This document shows positions 17,589 through 28,889 of a stretch of DNA of 53,632 nt, piece by piece. Source of the DNA: Thermogemmatispora aurantia (lineage in GTDB: Bacteria; Chloroflexota; Ktedonobacteria; Ktedonobacterales; Ktedonobacteraceae); contig NZ_BKZV01000003.1 of the NCBI RefSeq assembly GCF_008974285.1, positions 670,546 to 724,177 of the forward strand, read 5' to 3'. How positions within the stretch are numbered: the first letter of the stretch is position 1; every line of letters begins with the position of its first letter. The notes below the pieces were generated by a model, which saw only the letters and a program-made list of their open reading frames with translations, ran no database searches and was not told where the DNA came from. A program made the position numbers and the translations under genes.

Positions 17589-17659
17589 ATTGGCACACAA
17601 GCAGGCAACGATCTCAAGCGTGGAAGGCGCTTCCACGCCAGCAGAGGGGAGTCTCAGTC

Positions 17660-17884
17660 ATGCGCGAAGCGGTTTCGCGCAAGCGCTGCTCGAACAGCTA
17701 TCGTCTTTTCCGGGATGGCACCCTGTTAGCTGAGATCGGTCCTGCTCTGTCTTGTCAGGTGGACGGCCTGACGATTGGAGGACGCTCGTACACCGTGCGT
17801 CGCGGACGCTTTGGCCTGATCCAGACCTACCTGCTGGAGGTCAATGGCTCCTTGTTCTTCTTGGTCATGATCCAGTGGCAGTGA
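17660..17884 (+). CDS. Small protein of unknown function, possibly truncated LURP-like
   Basis: A 74-residue protein starting MREAVSRKRCSNSYRLFRDG, with AGGGGAG 9 bases before the ATG. The pattern (SYRLFRDGTLLAEI, then GRSYTVRRG and TYLLEVNGS) resembles the first half of tubby/LURP-like beta-sheet proteins of about 150-180 residues. If so it stops early, just after LLEVNG. I see no clear continuation in other frames, so truncation is only suspected. No function can be assigned. Confidence 0.5.
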   Translation: MREAVSRKRCSNSYRLFRDGTLLAEIGPALSCQVDGLTIGGRSYTVRRGRFGLIQTYLLEVNGSLFFLVMIQWQ

Positions 17885-17996
17885 GAGCAGGCCGCAGCGT
17901 CAGGCGGGTAGCATCGTCGTATCATCGTCTCCTTCTTCTCTCCCTGCTGCGCTTTTTCAGGAGAGAAAGGCAGAGGAGGCCACTCGCTTGAGCCGC

Positions 17997-18602
17997 TCAC
18001 GCCAGGGAAAGGTTGCGCCAGAGGCTGTAGGTGCTGCTGCTGCTGAGGATGGCCCCGGCCTGCTGAACGCGAGCCACGTCTTCGGCGGTGCGGATGAAGC
18101 CGCCAGCGATGAAGGGGCCGGGCAGCAGTCGGCGCAGAGTGGCAGCTACCTCGGGGAACATGATGCCGGGCAGGACCTCGACAAGATCAGGGCCGGCGTG
18201 AGCGATTGTGCGCACCCCCTTCTCCAGGCCGGAGTCATCCAGCAGGAGCAGGCGCTGGATGGTGATCAGACCCTCGGCGCGGGCCGCCGTCACCAGCTGC
18301 GACTTACTGGTGATGATGGCATCAATGCCAATCTGATGCAAATATTGGATGCCAGCGCGGTCTTTGCCGATGCCACTGACGAGGTCGACGTGTACCACAA
18401 CGCGCTTGCCCCGGCGTCGCGCTTCCTCGACAAAAGGAGCCAGCTGGAAGGCATCCCCCTTGAGGAGGAAGAGCAGAGGAGCATCAGCCTCCAGGGCCAG
18501 ACGCATGTCCTCCTCCGATTTGAGCGCCGCCGCTACGGGATAGAGACGCGCCAGGCGCACAATCTCAAGTGCCGCTTGCGTATACCCACCTCGATGAAGC
18601 AA
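17997..18602 (-). CDS. glpP: Glycerol-3-phosphate-responsive antiterminator
   Basis: A 201-residue protein matching GlpP, an RNA-binding (TIM-barrel) antiterminator that acts when glycerol-3-phosphate is present. Characteristic segments are FLLKGDAFQLAPFVEEARRRGKRVVVHVDLVSGIG (in parts: FLLKGDAFQLAPF, KRVVVHVDLVSGIGKD), AIITSKSQLV, VEVLPGIMFPEV and GPFIAGGFIRTAEDV. The start is a TTG at 18602 with GAGGG upstream; an in-frame stop lies just before. It is divergent from glpK-glpF. The glpK leader contains an intrinsic terminator (18897-18940), the expected target. This gives a self-contained glycerol regulon. Confidence 0.88.
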   Translation of the reverse strand: MLHRGGYTQAALEIVRLARLYPVAAALKSEEDMRLALEADAPLLFLLKGDAFQLAPFVEEARRRGKRVVVHVDLVSGIGKDRAGIQYLHQIGIDAIITSKSQLVTAARAEGLITIQRLLLLDDSGLEKGVRTIAHAGPDLVEVLPGIMFPEVAATLRRLLPGPFIAGGFIRTAEDVARVQQAGAILSSSSTYSLWRNLSLA

Positions 18603-18669
18603 AGGAGCCGTCCCTCAAACTGCTCGACCTGTGATCCAGGAACGATCTGCTATAGTTTTATCTTTATTA

Positions 18670-18699
18670 ATTATAGTCAGGGGACCACCTCTTTGTCCA
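18670..18699 (-). promoter_or_regulatory. Promoter of glpP
   Basis: On the minus strand TGGACA, 18 bases, TATAAT, ending about 68 bases before the glpP start. Confidence 0.55.
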
Positions 18700-18773
18700 G
18701 GCTGAGCCAACAGGCTTCCAGGGCCGGGGGGCCAGGCCAGCCCGGCCCGGTTTTGTGGTCAGCAATTCGGCAC

Positions 18774-18802
18774 TTGACAAAGCAAGGTGGGTTAACTATA
18801 TT
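18774..18802 (+). promoter_or_regulatory. Promoter of glpK-glpF
   Basis: TTGACA (18774-18779), 17 bases, TATATT (18797-18802), near consensus. The start is expected near 18809, about 630 bases before glpK. Confidence 0.7.
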
Positions 18803-18896
18803 ATAAGCAAGGCACAGGCTATTAGCCGGCCTGTACTGCTACCATTGCAGCAAAGCAGAGACAACTAAATATAGAATTTGACAGGACAGTGAACTG

Positions 18897-18940
18897 AAAA
18901 GTCCTGAGCCAGTGTGAATAACACGGCTTGGGACTTTTTT
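18897..18940 (+). terminator. Leader terminator, likely GlpP-controlled
   Basis: AAAAGTCCTGAGCC, a 14-base loop, GGCTTGGGAC, then TTTTTT. The stem is about 10 pairs plus A-T extensions, followed by a T run. It lies about 90 bases into the glpK transcript and far from any upstream gene end, so it should attenuate glpK unless GlpP acts. Confidence 0.75.
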
Positions 18941-19187
18941 CTTTTGCTCCTGGCCGTCAGGGCTTGTTCAACAGCATTGGAGGCGATTCCACGATTAAAA
19001 CTCGATTCGCTGGGATGGCGCCCCGGACAACAGGCCAACTCCCCCAGAGGGAGCAAAGGGGTGACTTCCTCTCGCGCACCCGAGCGGAGCGGCGGCGTAG
19101 CACGGGGGCCGCTGCAGGTCGAGAGAAGGGAGTATCCAGCTGAGGGGCCTGGCGCGTTATAGAAGGAGCAGACTAGCTAGCAGGTAG

Positions 19188-20945
<1,758 letters not shown>

Positions 20946-21148
20946 CAGCCCTTCTCCGCACGGATGGCAGGCGGTCGCCTGGCCGGCTGATCAGGCCGCC
21001 GCTTGCTCACAGTCCGGCCATCCGCTGGATGCGTCGATTGCTTGCGCCCACGCGCTTCCGGCTCCGCAGTGGGTGGCCGGGTCCTGGCTTTGCCCTGGTC
21101 TGTCATTCTTTCTATCTATCTCTCTGAGTGACAAAGGAGTTTGGATCA

Positions 21149-22051
21149 ATGGCCCGTCAATTTACGAGCAGGCCCTCAGCGCTTGCGGGCCTGTGGGGAG
21201 AATGCATCGCCGAGTTCTTCGGCACCTTGATCCTGCTGCTCTTCGGCGATGGCTGCGTGGCCACGTTCGCCCTCTTTACGAATATCGGGGCGAACAATGC
21301 AGCGACGCCTTTCGCGAACGAGTGGATCGTTATCATTCTGGGGTGGGGCCTGGCGGTGATGCTGGGCATCTATGTGGCTGGAGCGATCAGTGGCGCCCAT
21401 CTGAATCCGGCGGTGACGCTGGCACTGGCTGCACGTGGAAAGCTCCCCTGGAGCAAAGTCGTTCCTTACTGGGTCGCTCAAGTGCTCGGTGGATTTGTCG
21501 CTGCTGCTATCCTCTACTTCGTCTATCAGGGGGCACTGGTGCATGCCCTGTCACTCAATCACTTGACCATCGGGCAGATCGCCGATCCCAACGGCTACGG
21601 CGGTGTCTTCTATACCGCCCCCAAGCCCTTCGTGGGGACGTTCGGGGCTTTCTGCGATGAGTTCGTGGGCACAGCCCTGCTGGTGGGCCTGATCTTCGCT
21701 ATCGTCGACGGGCGCAATCAGCCCGTGCAGGCCAATCTGAATCCGCTGATTATCGGCCTGCTGGTGGTGGCCATCGGCGCCTCCTTCGGCCTGAATACCG
21801 GCTACGCTATCAACCCCGCCCGCGACTTCGGTCCGCGCCTGTGGATCGCCCTCGTGAGCGGTGGGGCCAGCCTGTCGGCCAATAATTACTACTTCTGGAT
21901 TCCGATCGTGGCTCCGTTGCTGGGCGGCGTGGTCGGCGCCTTCATCTACGACTTTACGGTCGGTAAGGTGCTGGAGGCTCGTGGCCTGGCCAAGTCGGGG
22001 ACGGCGGAGACGAAGGGCGAGGCGGTGCGCGTGCCAAGCGAGGCGGAGTAA
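21149..22051 (+). CDS. glpF: Glycerol uptake facilitator (aquaglyceroporin)
   Basis: A 300-residue channel of the MIP family in the inner membrane. Both pore loops are present: SGAHLNPAVTL and GYAINPARDFGPRL. The Asp after the second NPAR is the hallmark of glycerol-conducting members rather than water-only aquaporins. About six helices are visible, with a charged tail. AAAGGAG lies 9 bases before the ATG at 21149, so I prefer it to the GTG at 21128. It works with glpK, which traps the incoming glycerol by phosphorylation. Confidence 0.94.
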   Translation: MARQFTSRPSALAGLWGECIAEFFGTLILLLFGDGCVATFALFTNIGANNAATPFANEWIVIILGWGLAVMLGIYVAGAISGAHLNPAVTLALAARGKLPWSKVVPYWVAQVLGGFVAAAILYFVYQGALVHALSLNHLTIGQIADPNGYGGVFYTAPKPFVGTFGAFCDEFVGTALLVGLIFAIVDGRNQPVQANLNPLIIGLLVVAIGASFGLNTGYAINPARDFGPRLWIALVSGGASLSANNYYFWIPIVAPLLGGVVGAFIYDFTVGKVLEARGLAKSGTAETKGEAVRVPSEAE

Positions 22052-22941
22052 GTAACCAGTCGCCAGGCCGTTATCCTGGTGCAGCTCTTGCTTGCTCGCT
22101 CGCTCGCTCGGACGGTGCTCTCCACTTACGCTTCGACTTCTGCTTCACACGGGCGGCAGGGAGGAAGGCGCTCCGTAGCCTTCTTCTCTGCCGCCGCTCT
22201 GCGTCTTGGAAGAAGAGGCCCGAGAAAGCTGCTCCTCCTTCGCAGACAGGGGGATCGCTCGCTGATCGTTAACCGCGTTTGCCCCGACGCCGTTGTTTCC
22301 GCTCTGCTTGCCTGGTATTAGCCTCTACCTGCTTTGCCTCTCCTCCAAAGACTCCTTCTTCCAGGAGCAGCGGACGGCGATGCGACCAGATAAAGTACTC
22401 CAACCGCGGATTCCTTAAATAGGTGCAATTATAGTGCGGGGATTATATCACTGTGAGTGTTTTTGCGGAGCTTTTCGGTAGAACATTGAAACAGGGCACG
22501 CTCTGGTTTCAGTGTAGCACAGCACTTTCCTGTGTAACACACTGCAGCGCTAAAAGCGAAGAATGACTGTTGAGAGGCGCAATCATATGGCAGAGCACAG
22601 TTTTCGGCATGCTTTATGCAATAGAGAAGAGTGAGGGCAGAACCCAGGTGCTTGCCTCCGCTGTGACTCATCTTTCCGGTTGGGTTCTGCCGCTGCTCGG
22701 GCAACGGGGGATTGCTCGACAGCCACACGGTTCGGTACAACGTCGGCAGGCTGCAGGTATGTGAGCAGCGGGGCCAGCCAGTCTCTTCTGATCTCGCCCC
22801 GGAGCGCAGGCTGGCCCCGCCTCTGACGGCCTGTCGCCTGCCACGATCCGGCCTGCCCAGGCGGGCCTGATCGAGGGTGCCAGAGCACGCAATGCTGAGT
22901 GTCTCTCTCTGGCTCAGTTCGCCAACGAAGGAGCGTGCTAG
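22052..22941. other. Intergenic region glpF-GH3
   Basis: 890 bp with no gene I can support. It starts with a tetranucleotide-like run (TTGCTCGCTCGCTCGCTCGG near 22091). It has an AT-richer patch at 22390-22560, which probably holds regulatory sites for the GH3 gene, but I could not place a clear promoter. Short frames here have no family resemblance. Confidence 0.5.
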
Positions 22942-25900
22942 ATGCGACGCCTTGTACTGTTGCCTGGCGCCAGGATGGCGCTGAGACTGCTGCTAACGCT
23001 GCTCTTGCTCTGTCTGTGGAGCCTCTCCCTCTCTATCATAGGAGCGCAGGCCGTGGCCGCCTCCACCTCGGCCCGCCCCTGGATGAACCGCAGCCTATCA
23101 CCCGACCAGCGCGCTGATCTGCTGCTGGCCCAGATGACGCTCGACGAGAAGATCGCTATGCTGCACGGCTGGTCCGGTGGTAGCTACGTCGGCTACATTC
23201 CGGCCAATACGCGCCTGGGCATTCCAGCCCTCGGCCTGGAGGACGGCCCCGCTGGAGTGGCCGACGGCATGACGGGCGTGACGGCTTTCCCGGCCCCAGA
23301 GGCACTGGCCGCGAGCTGGGATACGAGCTTGATGCGTCAGTACGGCCAGGATCTCGGCAATGAGGAATGGGGCAAAGGCGCTAATGTGGCCCTGGCACCG
23401 ACTGTCAATATTTTGCGCAATCCCCAGTGGGGCCGCAGCTTCGAGACGCTGGGCGAGGACCCCTATCTGACGGCCATGCTGGCCAGTGCCGATATCCAGG
23501 GCATCCAGAGCCAGCATGTCATCGCCACTGTGAAGCACTATGCGGCCAATAATCAGGAGTATCACCGTACGACGGTGAGCGCCAACGTCGACGAGCGCAC
23601 CCTGCACGAGATCTACTTGCCGGCCTTCGAGTACGCCGTCAGGCAGGGCGGCGTCGGGGCGGTCATGTGCTCCTATAACAAGGTCAATAACGTCTACGCC
23701 TGCGAGAATCCTTATCTGCTCGATACAACGCTTAAGGGGACCTTTGGCTTCGCGGGCTTCGTGATGTCGGACTGGGGCGCGACCCATAGCACGGTGCCGG
23801 CTATTACGGCGGGCCTCGATATGGAGATGCCCGACAGCACCTACTTCGGCAACGCCCTCAAGCAGGCGGTGCTCAGCGGGCAGGTCAGCATGGCGACAAT
23901 CGATGAGGCGGTGCATCGCATTCTGCGCACGATGTTCGCGATTGGCCTCTTCGATTATCCGACGACCGGCAGCCCGAGCGCGACGGTGACCAACGCCCAA
24001 CATGCTCAGTTCGCCCGCCAGGCCGCCGAGGCCGGCACGGTTCTGCTCAAGAACGATGGTCAGTTGCTGCCGCTCGATTCGAGCAAGATCCATTCGATTG
24101 CGGTGATTGGTCCCGATGCCTCAGTCGCTCCCCAGGCGACGGGCGGCGGGAGCGCGCATGTGATTCCGCCCTACGTGGTGACGCCGCTGCAGGGGATTAC
24201 GCAGCGCGCCGGGAGTGGCGTGACGGTGCGCTACGCGCAGGGGATCACGACGACGGGGACGCTGCCGCCGATCGAGGCCCAGTATCTGACGCCGCCTTCG
24301 GGTAGCGGTCAGGGTCTGCTGGGCGAATACTTTACCAATATGACGCTCTCCGGTAGCCCGGTGCTGACGCGCGTCGACAGCCAGATCAATTTCGATTGGA
24401 ACGGGCAGTCGCCGGGGCCGGGTGTGCCGGCGACTCAGTGGTCGGCACGCTGGACGGGGACCCTGACGCCGCCGGTGAGCGGGACGTATACGTTCTCGCT
24501 GACAAGCGACGATGGGAGCCGGCTCTACATTAATAATCAGCTGCTGATCGATAACTGGCGCGATCAGGCGACGACGACTGAGACGGCCTCGATTCAGTTG
24601 ACGGCAGGCCAGCCTTACGCCATTCGCGTGGAGTACTATCAGAATGGCGGCGCGAGCAATGTGGCCCTGGGCTGGAGCATTCCGGGCCAGGAGAATACGC
24701 TGCTCTCGCAGGCCGTGGAGCTGGCGAGAAGCTCCGATGTGGCCATTGTCTTTGTCAACGATGTGGAGTCGGAAGGCTCCGATCGTAGCAGCCTGGAGCT
24801 GCCGGGGGCCCAGGATCAACTGATTGAGGCGGTGGCTCAGGCCAATCCGCGGACAATTGTGGTGCTCAATACGGGCGGGCCGGTGCTGATGCCGTGGGTC
24901 GATCAGGTGCCAGCTCTCCTGGAGGCCTGGTATCCTGGCCAGGAGGATGGGAACGCCATTGCGGCGGTGCTCTTTGGCGATGTTAATCCGTCAGGGAAGC
25001 TGCCGATGACTTTCCCACGCTCGGCCAGCGATCTGCCGGCCAGTACGCCTGCCCAATATCCGGGCATTAACGATCAGGCGGACTATTCGGAGGGGGTCTT
25101 TGTTGGCTACCGCTATTACGATGAGCGCGGGATTACGCCACTCTTCCCCTTCGGCTACGGCCTCTCCTATACGACCTTCCGCTATAGCCATCTGCGGGTG
25201 ACTCCAACGCAGGCGGATTATCGCAGCCGCATTGCCGTTGATCTGGATGTGACGAACACAGGTCGGCGCGCCGGGGCCGAGGTGGTGCAGCTCTATGTTG
25301 GTATGCCGTCAACGAATGTGCCGGAGCCGCCGCGCCAGTTGAAGGGCTTCCAGAAAGTCTTTTTGCAGCCCGGCCAGACGAAGCACGTGCATTTTGAGCT
25401 GAATCCGCGCGATCTCTCCTACTGGGACGTGCATGCCCATAGCTGGGTCGTACAGGATGGGAGCTACTCGGTACAGGTGGGGTCGTCGTCGCGCGATATT
25501 CGTCTGCGGGGCAGCTTCACGGTGCGCGTGACCAACGGTCCGCGCTACGTGAGTGTGCAGGCACCTGCGCTGCTGGCTGGCGGTGGGAGCGCGACGGTGA
25601 CGACGAGTTTCACCAATGGCGGGGACCTGACGGCGCACGCGCTGCGGCTGGAGCTGCAGGCGCCCCAGGGCTGGCAGGCGCGTCCAGAGGGCACAAGCAC
25701 TTTTGCAACGGTGGAAGCCGGTCAGACAGTGCAGGTGCGCTGGCAGGTGACGGCCCCACCGGGTGCCTCCCCGGGCAGCTATGCGCTGCAGGCCAGCGCG
25801 CGCTTTGTGAGCGCGGACGGGCCAGGACACGTGCAGGCTTCGACCAGCCTGACGGTTCCTTATCCCTCTCTGGCGGCGGCTTACAATAATGTGGGTATCA

Positions 25901-26409
25901 GCGATGATAGCAATCCGTCGGCGGGCAACTTCGACGGCGGCGGTTACAGCTATTCAGCTCAGGCGCTGGCAGCGGTCGGGCTGACGCCGGGGGCGACGGT
26001 GGTGCATGATGGAGTGACCTTTACCTGGCCCAGTGTGCCGCCCGGGCAACCCGATAATGTGAGCGCTCAGGGACAGGTGATCGCCTTCTCAGCCCAGGGC
26101 ACAAAGCTGGCCTTCCTCGGGGCGGCGGCCTTTGGAACTCAGAGCGGAACATTGACGATCGTCTATAGCGATGGGTCGCAGCAGCAGGCTACGCTGACGC
26201 TGGCTGACTGGTACGCCAATCAGCCAGCTCCGGGCGATGAGTTGCTGGCGACGGCGGATCACTGGAACCGTCCCCCAGGTGATACGCTTGGCCCTCATGC
26301 GGTGAGCATCTACTATACAGCGCTGCCGCTGCAGGCCGGTAAGCCGGTGGCCTACCTGATCTTGCCGACGAATAGTAACCTGCATCTCTTCGCCGCAGCG
26401 GCCAGCTAA
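22942..26409 (+). CDS. Secreted GH3 beta-glucosidase with PA14 and NEW3-like domains
   Basis: A 1155-residue exported glycosidase that should release terminal beta-glucose (or xylose) from oligosaccharides. A signal peptide occupies residues about 1-40. The GH3 barrel has WGRSFETLGEDPYLTAML and the nucleophile D277 in VMSDWGATHS. A PA14 domain is inserted (about 458-585: LLGEYFTNM to NVALGWS), as in many GH3 enzymes. The GH3 second domain follows (about 595-740), then a fibronectin-like domain (VTNTGRRAGAEVVQLYVG). A NEW3-like domain (about 870-960) and a C-terminal beta domain complete it. The ATG has AAGGAG about 8-10 bases upstream. It complements the glucanase at 2974. Confidence 0.93.
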   Translation: MRRLVLLPGARMALRLLLTLLLLCLWSLSLSIIGAQAVAASTSARPWMNRSLSPDQRADLLLAQMTLDEKIAMLHGWSGGSYVGYIPANTRLGIPALGLEDGPAGVADGMTGVTAFPAPEALAASWDTSLMRQYGQDLGNEEWGKGANVALAPTVNILRNPQWGRSFETLGEDPYLTAMLASADIQGIQSQHVIATVKHYAANNQEYHRTTVSANVDERTLHEIYLPAFEYAVRQGGVGAVMCSYNKVNNVYACENPYLLDTTLKGTFGFAGFVMSDWGATHSTVPAITAGLDMEMPDSTYFGNALKQAVLSGQVSMATIDEAVHRILRTMFAIGLFDYPTTGSPSATVTNAQHAQFARQAAEAGTVLLKNDGQLLPLDSSKIHSIAVIGPDASVAPQATGGGSAHVIPPYVVTPLQGITQRAGSGVTVRYAQGITTTGTLPPIEAQYLTPPSGSGQGLLGEYFTNMTLSGSPVLTRVDSQINFDWNGQSPGPGVPATQWSARWTGTLTPPVSGTYTFSLTSDDGSRLYINNQLLIDNWRDQATTTETASIQLTAGQPYAIRVEYYQNGGASNVALGWSIPGQENTLLSQAVELARSSDVAIVFVNDVESEGSDRSSLELPGAQDQLIEAVAQANPRTIVVLNTGGPVLMPWVDQVPALLEAWYPGQEDGNAIAAVLFGDVNPSGKLPMTFPRSASDLPASTPAQYPGINDQADYSEGVFVGYRYYDERGITPLFPFGYGLSYTTFRYSHLRVTPTQADYRSRIAVDLDVTNTGRRAGAEVVQLYVGMPSTNVPEPPRQLKGFQKVFLQPGQTKHVHFELNPRDLSYWDVHAHSWVVQDGSYSVQVGSSSRDIRLRGSFTVRVTNGPRYVSVQAPALLAGGGSATVTTSFTNGGDLTAHALRLELQAPQGWQARPEGTSTFATVEAGQTVQVRWQVTAPPGASPGSYALQASARFVSADGPGHVQASTSLTVPYPSLAAAYNNVGISDDSNPSAGNFDGGGYSYSAQALAAVGLTPGATVVHDGVTFTWPSVPPGQPDNVSAQGQVIAFSAQGTKLAFLGAAAFGTQSGTLTIVYSDGSQQQATLTLADWYANQPAPGDELLATADHWNRPPGDTLGPHAVSIYYTALPLQAGKPVAYLILPTNSNLHLFAAAAS

Positions 26410-26480
26410 GGAGGGGCCGACTCCACGCGGGAGCGCTGGGCTGGGCGCGCGACGGCTCCGCAGCCCGCGTCTGAGATAGG

Positions 26481-26533
26481 CTGGCGCGGTTCTGCTCCCT
26501 TTCCCCCGGGGAGCAGGCCGCGCCAGTTTCTTT
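26481..26533 (+). terminator. Intrinsic terminator of the GH3 gene
   Basis: CTGGCGCGG-tt-CTGCTCCC pairs with GGGAGCAG-g-CCGCGCCAG, followed by TTTCTTT. This is a long, nearly perfect stem 70 bases after the stop. Confidence 0.8.
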
Positions 26534-26716
26534 GCTTGCTCTCTGCGCTGCAGCCACGGCTCCGGTTCAGCCGCCCGCTGGCGATGGTGACCGGTCCCAG
26601 GCGATAGCCTCGCGTCAGCGCTCCCCCCCATCTCATGGCTACGGCGGTCCGCCTTCTACGCTCTCAGCCGCTGTGTGGGCAGCGCGTTCCGCGCAACGAC
26701 GGCAAGGAGGGGCTAC

Positions 26717-27673
26717 CTAGCCCGCTTCTCTGCTACGGTTCTCTCTTTCAGGGAGGGGGACGAAGGAGGAGCGTCGGGCGGGGAAAAGGGGAGCGGGACG
26801 ACCCGGGATGATGGAGTTGCGTCGCAGTCGCTTCCCGTTGATGGTGATGGGAACGGCTTGCCATTGGCCGTTGATGGCGCGCTCGGCGTGCAAGTGAATG
26901 TGGGGCTCGCTGGTGTTGCCGGAGTTGCCGATACGTCCCAGGTAGTCACCGACACGGACCTCTTGCCCGGGCCGGACAGCGACGCTGCCTTGCTGCAGGT
27001 GGGCCACGAGCAGGTGCACCTCGGGCCTGGCAGCGCTGCGAATGAGGACGTAGTTACCGAGGGGACGCTGAGGGTCTGTGCTGCCGATGGGCTGATCGGG
27101 TAGACGGTTTTCGCAGTTGAGGACGATGCCGTCGATGGGTGATAGCACCGGCTGCCCAAAGCTGTGGTAGGCCGTCAGCGGGCGGGGAAAGAGGCTGAAG
27201 CCGGACGTTCTGCGGCCCAGGGCATCGATCACGGAGAGATCGAGGGCATAGGCCTGGGTGGGAGCTTTTAATCCGTGGTAGTTGACCAGGCGGGAGTGGC
27301 CGCCCTGCCCAACGGAGAGCCGTTGTGGACAGGGCGAGGCCAGGTCAAGGCCCGGCTGCCCAACGTTGCGGCGAACCCTCCACTCGAGCAGCAGCCAGGC
27401 CCCCACGACGAGCGCGATGGCCAGCCAGTCCTGTTTGAAGAGCAGGAGAGCGAGCAAGGCCAGCAGCCAGGCGTACTGAAGGTAGAGACTGAGCGTATCC
27501 CACATCATGATGAAGAGGATCCAGGTGAGGGCCAGGGCCGCGAGAGCTGGCCCCAGAGCCAGAGGGCCGCTGGATAGATAGCCAGTCAGTATCAGCATCC
27601 CGAGAGGATAGACTACCCCCATCAGGAGCAGCCAAAGCCTCATCGATATGAGATTGAATTTCACGGGTTCCAT
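26717..27673 (-). CDS. Membrane-anchored M23-type peptidase
   Basis: A 318-residue protein. Residues about 10-105 form three to four membrane helices (LWLLLMGVVYPLGMLILTGYL and others, in parts). The C-terminal half is an M23/LytM metallopeptidase variant: NYHGLKAPTQAYALDL, then GQPVLSPIDGIVL, GNYVLIR, LLVAHLQQGSV and the zinc ligands in PHIHLHAE. GQEVRVGDYLGRIGNSGNT is the usual lead-in. It may cut peptidoglycan cross-links or bacteriocin-like peptides at the outer face. The ATG at 27673 has AAGGAGG about 10 bases upstream. Confidence 0.85.
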   Translation of the reverse strand: MEPVKFNLISMRLWLLLMGVVYPLGMLILTGYLSSGPLALGPALAALALTWILFIMMWDTLSLYLQYAWLLALLALLLFKQDWLAIALVVGAWLLLEWRVRRNVGQPGLDLASPCPQRLSVGQGGHSRLVNYHGLKAPTQAYALDLSVIDALGRRTSGFSLFPRPLTAYHSFGQPVLSPIDGIVLNCENRLPDQPIGSTDPQRPLGNYVLIRSAARPEVHLLVAHLQQGSVAVRPGQEVRVGDYLGRIGNSGNTSEPHIHLHAERAINGQWQAVPITINGKRLRRNSIIPGRPAPLFPARRSSFVPLPERENRSREAG

Positions 27674-27674
27674 T

Positions 27675-28090
27675 CTACACTTCCTCCTTGCCAGCGAATC
27701 CAGTTTTCTGAGCTTCTCGACAGGTGAGATCACACTGACCGACGGGAACGAAGTGACGATTCCTGGCAATGACATCGTAGAGAGGCTGACCCGCCCCAAG
27801 CCTGGAGAGAAGCCAGCCAAAGGCTGCCGCTGGCCAGAGAAGTGGCACCCTGCTCATGATCTGCACCAGACTATCACAGCCGTTTACGTAAGCTCCACCG
27901 GACAGTCTTCTACTATGTGAATGCGGCGCTGCAGCTCCTCTCTTGCCACGGCTTCATCGTCGAGCGGAAAAGTCCACAGTGACAGAAAATCCAGCAGGGG
28001 GAGTATATCAAGGCGGCGCCAGAACAAGACTGATTTATTACATACATTACATGTATCATCGTATAACACAAGAACTTTCTGCTTTTGCAC
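27675..28090 (-). pseudogene. Frameshifted DCC-family (DUF393) thiol-disulfide protein
   Basis: The N-terminal half (GTG at 28090) reads KVLVLYDDTCNVCNKSVLFW, the DxxCxxC signature of the DCC family. It stops at 27884 after IHIVEDCPVELT. Another frame resumes at the same place with YVNGCDSLVQIM, PLLWPAAAFGWLLSRL and LYDVIARNRHF...C, the standard family C-terminus, ending at 27675. One missing base near 27889 explains the break, giving an intact protein of about 138 residues. Family members are predicted redox proteins. Base composition is AT-richer than its neighbours. It ends two bases before the M23-type gene start. Confidence 0.75.
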
Positions 28091-28589
28091 CCAGGGAGCT
28101 AACCCGAGACTATCGACATAACTTGCGACCCTCCTCTCACATGCAAGCCACCTCCTTACAGGTATGAGCAGCCAAGAATCTCCTTTCTGGCTAGTCTAGC
28201 AATATGATGCCGTAGTCTTTTTGAAGAATACAATATTACAATGGTACTATTTGCAAGTATCAATATAGTCTGAGGGGAAAGCTCTTTCAGAGAGAAACAG
28301 GGCAGTGAAGTAGCTAGTGAGGTTTTCCCTGAAAGGGCCGTCTCACTTGATTGGAGGAGCAGCGCCCCATTCGTCATCGGCGCAGGCTATCTCAGCGACA
28401 TCAGCAAGCATCACCTCTGCCTGCTACGAAGAGGGCGCTGTCGCTCCTCCTTGGTCGGCATAGCCTCATTTCGGGGGAGAAGGTTGCAGCGATGCGCAAC
28501 GAGGCACGTGAGGTATCCTCGGCCAACGATACCAGGTAAGCTGCCAATCAAGGGCGGCCCCACCTCAGAGGGAGGCAGGGCTTAGCTAC
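28091..28589. other. AT-rich spacer between thi operon end and DCC gene
   Basis: 499 bp, AT-richer than the rest of the window. It holds a promoter candidate (28235-28263) and no convincing gene. Confidence 0.5.
28235..28263 (-). promoter_or_regulatory. Promoter candidate for the DCC gene
   Basis: On the minus strand TTGATA, 17 bases, TGTAAT, about 145 bases before the GTG at 28090. Confidence 0.45.
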
Positions 28590-28823
28590 TCAGCCACCGC
28601 CGACCATCGTGACCAGCTCCAGGCGACAGCCTTCGCGCAGGCGGGTTTCCGCGAAGCGCTCGCGCGGCACAATGACGCCGTCGAGCATGGCCACAACGCG
28701 GCCCGGCGTCAGGGCGAGTTGCCCCAGAAAGTCGGCGATGGTGCTCTCGCGCGGGACATGCCAGGGCTGGCCGTTCGCGACGATGGTCATCAGTTCCACC
28801 TGGGACGCTGCATCTTCTGCCAT
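28590..28823 (-). CDS. thiS: Thiamine biosynthesis sulfur-carrier protein
   Basis: A 77-residue ubiquitin-like protein. It has the STIADFLGQLAL and RVVAMLDGVIVPRERFAET pattern and the required C-terminal Gly-Gly (VTMVGGG), which is adenylated and thiocarboxylated to donate sulfur to the thiazole ring. It is the last gene of the thi operon, 66 bases after thiE. The C-terminus carries three Gly. The activating enzyme ThiF is not in the window. Confidence 0.9.
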   Translation of the reverse strand: MAEDAASQVELMTIVANGQPWHVPRESTIADFLGQLALTPGRVVAMLDGVIVPRERFAETRLREGCRLELVTMVGGG

Positions 28824-28889
28824 TGGTCTATATGTCCCCTCCTTTCTTTCTTGCTTGTTTGTTTGCTTGCTCTTTTCTGTGGCTGGCTT

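Noticed and set aside
22429..22740. Minus-strand 103-codon frame upstream of the GH3 gene
   Set aside because: No ribosome site, no recognisable family, Cys/Ser-rich chance composition.
28156..28377. Minus-strand 73-codon frame in the AT-rich spacer
   Set aside because: It covers the promoter candidate of the DCC gene and matches nothing I know.
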